Shown: piece after piece, positions 60,059-64,000 of the stretch
Layout of the letters: every line of letters begins with the position of its first letter
How positions within the stretch are numbered: position 1 is the stretch's first letter
Origin: Collybia mongolica
Lineage: Eukaryota > Basidiomycota > Agaricomycetes > Agaricales > Clitocybaceae
Length of the DNA: 64,000 nucleotides
Direction: 5' to 3'
Assembly: GCA_013420905.1 (NCBI GenBank)
Contig: JAAXNY010000016.1
Location: forward strand, 992,001-1,056,000
Notes under the pieces: generated by a model
What the model was told of the DNA's origin: nothing
The model's database searches: none
The model's input: only the letters and a program-made list of their open reading frames with translations
Made by a program: the position numbers and the translations under genes

Positions 60059-62686
60059 TCACACTGGTTGCTCATCCCACGTTTTGTCCTCCTCACTCTC
60101 CCATGTCTCATCAATCTTGGTACCAATCTGCTGCGCGATCGCATCTTGGTTGGCAATCATGGAGTCTCTGATCAAATCAATGACCTCATGGACCATCTCG
60201 TGTTGTTTACTTTTGGAGACACTTATGAGGAACGACCCAACTCCCTGGGTGTGACGGTCGATTTTGTCGAGGAGCGCCTTACGGTCAGAAGCGCCACGGT
60301 ACAATTCGATTGCCAGGTCAATGAAGCGACACTTGACCGGGATAGCGACTGCGCCCGAGGCTGCGACTCTCATATATTGAATCCAGAACAGGTTCTGCAT
60401 AACTATGGTGAGATTGACAATATATATCATGACCCGCCGCAAGTTTTCAGGTCTAGAAATTAGTATTGATGAGCAAAGTAACAGAGGGAAATGAAAACCA
60501 TACGTCTTGTGGAAAGTGTCGTTGATCCATTTGGAAACCACAAAATGAATGATTTCCACCATTGGTCCTACTGGGCCCGAAAGTAAATTCGCCGCAAATT
60601 TGATTGCATCGCGTATCGTTGACTCCTTGCAGGTCGTACTGAGGTGTAGCAGGAGGTCAAAAAAGGGAAGAAGGAACGAAGAAGCACGATGATCACGTGG
60701 TTTGATTTGGGTTATCGATGATATCCAACAGCCTCTTTTCAAATTCGCAAGAAGTTAGGAACTACAGAGGGTCAGTTTCAGATGATTAAATCCAAAATAT
60801 AACGAGCGAACTTACCTTGCTTTTATCCTCTATATTCCAGACCTTAACGATGTCTCGGTGAATAATTCTCAAGAATCTCTTAAGAGTTATCGGGGAATCC
60901 ACGCCAGATATCAGTTGTTTCCAATGTCCTTACAATCGTGTCAAAATGTATAAGCCTTGATAGACACGCTGGTAAACATGATTACATACCACGTTTGCCA
61001 ATCCTGTTACATTGATTTCTGAGAAAAGAAATCACAATCTCATGTTAAGACACTCACTCGATGGATGTACGGATTTTCACCTGTGCGTTGATTCTTTGCG
61101 AGATTCCAGTGACGATGGCGGCATCTGTGATATACTTCCCAACGTTTTCAACAGTAACTTTGATGAGGTTGTTAAGGGTGTCCGTGTAACCGAGATGTAC
61201 TATGCATAATGTGTGAAGGAGGATGGTGCGAAGCAGGTATCGGGATCAACATACTTGAGGCTGAAAGGTATGGTATATCCTTCCCCACAGCTTTCTCGAA
61301 AGGAATAAAACATTCCTCCTTGAATTTATCGTTCGCATTTCTCATGGCTTCTTCGAATGTCGATGTCTTCCCCGCTCCTCTCAAAGCCAGCCTTTCCGCT
61401 GTCACAATCCTGTCATATTTTGTGAACACCACGATGATGGGGACTCAAGATAACGTTTTAGTAAAGGTGTGACTAAGATTGTTATTACTTACCATCCCCA
61501 AGCTTCCCAGCCTTCTTTAAATTGAGTAACCCCACACCAGCTCCTATCATACGACTCCCTAACGACGGAGCTTGGATGCATAACCTGGAGATAAATAGTC
61601 CAAAACATTCTCGACCCAGTGGTTTCTAACGCACCAGATGGCGTGGAGCTTTTCCTTTATCTCATGTTCCTTTTCGCGACGCTTGATGAACTCCTGAACA
61701 GTCTGAAAGTTATCGCTTTCTCCCTGTTCAAACCCTTTGGTATCATGCAGCAGGAGCTGAGGATTTTTCTCAGATGTGAGTTCGCGATCAATATCAGCGT
61801 CTCCTGGATTACTGTGGGAAACGACCTATGAAAACGGGTGTTCAGGAAATCTCACACACGAAGATGACAATAATATCGCACCGCATCAGTGATGCCAAAA
61901 ACTTTATTGATGAGCGACGATTTGCCCACGCCCCCCTAAACATAGGGAAGAGATAGGTTGCAGGCCTCTTTCATAGAGTATATGCGACTGACATTCCCAA
62001 TGACTAAGATTCGAAATCTGGAAGTCAATTGGTAAGTATGAGTTTACGATGAAACCTTGGGCATTTTACCGGGGGCAAACTTCGAGGACCCTTTCCGTTG
62101 TTGGGCGAAAAGGGTTCTAAATTACCATTGAATTTCATGTCGAAGAGACGTCTAGAATGTTGGCGATACCTCTAGTTCCACGAGCAGCTCTATCTCTTCG
62201 TAAGGCTGTTTCCAAACTGCAATCACAGATTAAGCAGTCTCCTGCAAAACGAAGGGAAATCGAACTCGGCCTATTCATTCCACCTGGTTCATACACCTTC
62301 AGCAGGTCTTCCCCCCTGATAATGATGGTTTTCTTCATGTTGAGGGACCGAGAATATTCTATTCGCAGGATCATCTCTCGGGTTAGAGGATTTTCTCTGC
62401 AGAAGGCGATCAGCGAAAAGACGCAGCGCGTTGGTGAAAGGATTCAACTTTGGAGCGCGAATTGTTACTTGACATGAATTAGGTTTCTCCTCTTTACGAT
62501 ACAATGAGTACCCTTCTTTAGCCGCAGTCGAAAGCTCGACTTTAACGGACTTCAGCGGCTTATCTGATTTCAACGTGATGTCTGCGTCAAGGGCAGTGAG
62601 ACGTGAGCCGCCGGGGAATCCACTCGATCAATACCTAATATTCCTGGTTCTGAATTATCGCCAGAATCGGCGTCGCTGGAAGACAT
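60059..62686 (-). CDS. G-domain GTPase, tandem copy C
   Basis: Third copy, ending ESEEDKTWDEQPV. P-loop GNGGVGKSSLINKVFG keeps GxxxxGKS although the first Lys is Asn. The DxxG motif reads HDTKGFEQGE. TKYDRIVTAERLAL carries TKxD and is followed by a five-residue insert (RGAGK) absent from A and B. The IEAGVEEFL helix is shortened to IGAGVGLL. The C-terminal hydrophobic segment and IDRHTQGVGSFLISVSK block are intact. More diverged than A and B are from each other, so A-B is probably the younger pair. No stop or frameshift found in the G domain. Confidence 0.72.
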
Positions 62687-63099
62687 GGTGAAGATAGGAA
62701 TTGGGGATAAAGGACAGGCAGTGCTCAGAATCATTTGCATGTGGCATTCTTGAAATGTTTCCCATACAGTAGCGCTCATCAAACGCGCGCTAGCGCATGA
62801 CCCCAAATCAATGAGGAAGCTGTCACATACATGAATTCGCGCCGCTGTGACTGTCAGTGTCACTGAGGGTGGGCAATTCCCGGTAAGTGTGATGCGCGTC
62901 ACAGACGCGAGATAATCACGCTGTGACACCAAACCTTGATACTTTGTGTTTGTGAGCGGCACCACTTCCAGATGATAGAAATTTCAGTGTAAATATAGCT
63001 TATAGTACTGTCTTAACATCCTGATGTGATAGATTTTCCCTGGAGGAGTGTGGAACTATAAGAACCAATCACTTGCCTGCCAAATGGCACCATTCATAT

Positions 63100-63400
63100 A
63101 GGGCAAAACTCATATCTCAATCTCCTTCAATTCTCATCCAATTTCTTTGGTCCAAGGGCAAAATAACAATATTTTTTGAGTTCTACAAACTCATTAGAAG
63201 GGATTTTAAATTTTTTATCTCCTTCATGTAAGAAAGCCTATTTTTAGTGGTAAAATGGGAAGTCCTGGGTGAAGGAGGAGGAGTATTTAACATATCTCTT
63301 AATGGGTTTGTAGAGCTCAAAAAGTAGTGCTATTTTGCCCCTTGGACCAAAGCAATTGGATGAGAATTGAAGGAGGAGATTAGGATACAAGTTTTACCTC
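63100..63400. repeat. Fold-back (MITE-like) inverted repeat
   Basis: Left arm: TTCAATTCTCATCCAATT, TTGGTCCAAGGGCAAAATA and a TTTGAGTTCTACAAACTCATTA segment. The right arm carries their complements in reverse order, about 80 bases apart. CpG-poor. No gene. Target duplication not identified. Confidence 0.65.
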
Positions 63401-63652
63401 TGGTTTCACTGGGTCACATGGTGTCACAGAGTGTGATCACAGCCTTAGGATGCCTCACCAATGCCTCATGGTACAAACTCATCCACTCTTAAACCCCCAC
63501 CTTCTACTCTGCTTGCCCTACCTTCCTGGTGAGCCTATCCTCAGGTAAGTATGAGTTATATAGGCTATAGTATCTAGTGACAGTGACATCATCATTAGCT
63601 ATAGTTACACATTGATTGGGGTGTGCCAAAAGCCAAGAAGCAAGCTCAGGCA

Positions 63653-64000
63653 ATGCTAGAGAGGGCTGCTCATGCAAGATTAAAGGCTCATGAGTATCAT
63701 GAGCATCATCTGGTAGTGGAAGCCCTCCAACAGGCTGAAGAATCAGAGAAACTGAGGCATCTTACTACTGCTCTTGCAACAACCAATAAGAAACTGGCTG
63801 AGACCTCTCAGAAGCTCCTTGGTGCTGAAAAAAAGGCTGAAAAGTGGTATAAAGCTCTACATGCTGAGAGACAAATACAAAAGTGTACTGAGGTTAAGAA
63901 AGCCTCACTTCAGCAGCAGTTGAATACACAGTATGATTCAACTGCCCAGAGCACACAGGAAAAGGCAGTTCTCATATCAAATGCACTCTCTACTGTAGAA
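63653..64000 (+). CDS. Partial coiled-coil open frame, probably transposon-derived
   Basis: Open from the ATG to the window edge (116 codons, no stop). Rich in Ala, Glu, Lys, Gln and Leu (for example VVEALQQAEESEKLRHL and KLAETSQKLLGAEKKAEKWY), giving a long predicted coiled coil. The low CG content matches the surrounding repeat block. It is possibly the N-terminal part of a transposon protein, but no domain can be assigned from the visible part. Confidence 0.4.
   Translation, partial: MLERAAHARLKAHEYHEHHLVVEALQQAEESEKLRHLTTALATTNKKLAETSQKLLGAEKKAEKWYKALHAERQIQKCTEVKKASLQQQLNTQYDSTAQSTQEKAVLISNALSTVE

Overview
This is nuclear DNA from a basidiomycete fungus, most probably an Agaricomycete. 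Genes are split by many short introns of about 46-76 bases. The gene families are typical of that class (a lineage-specific seven-helix membrane family, G-domain GTPases, a BTB-like protein and HNH-type remnants), and the transposons are of basidiomycete type. Nothing prokaryotic is present. All exon models were read by eye from splice consensus, phase and family fit.

Region by region. 595-3093 is a 13-exon peroxisomal acyl-CoA synthetase (4-coumarate-CoA-ligase-like). 3.3-8.7 kb is CpG-poor decayed transposon DNA with a Ty1/copia remnant. 8749-11218 is a divergent pair of conserved housekeeping genes: HUS1 (9-1-1 checkpoint clamp) on the minus strand and a Maf-type nucleotide pyrophosphatase on the plus strand, sharing a 221-base promoter. 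11.4-38.6 kb holds five copies of one 7-TM gene family, all on the minus strand. Copies 1, 2 and 5 look intact, with an identical five-exon structure. Copy 3 is broken by three different transposons. Copy 4 has a nonsense codon, a frameshift and an internal tandem duplication. The spacers hold shared upstream sequence, hAT-like elements with clean 8-base target duplications, a Tc1/mariner-type element with a damaged catalytic site, and a 5'-truncated LINE.

40.4-44.3 kb carries two paralogous secreted-protein genes in inverted, divergent orientation. Their promoters and signal peptides are almost identical, while the mature proteins have diverged. 44.7-46.5 kb has two broken HNH-type copies. 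47.1-47.9 kb is a small membrane-protein gene with a degenerate relative at about 51.8 kb. 49.9-50.9 kb is a BTB-like gene. 52.5-62.7 kb is a tandem array of three GTPase genes on the minus strand. The window ends in another CpG-poor repeat block with an open coiled-coil frame running off the edge.

Overall, a conserved block (0.6-11.2 kb) borders a fast-changing accessory region built by tandem and inverted duplication and by repeated transposon insertion. C-to-T decay is concentrated in the repeats. I see no enzymatic pathway linking the accessory genes. Their shared theme is membrane, secreted and GTPase families that multiply locally.
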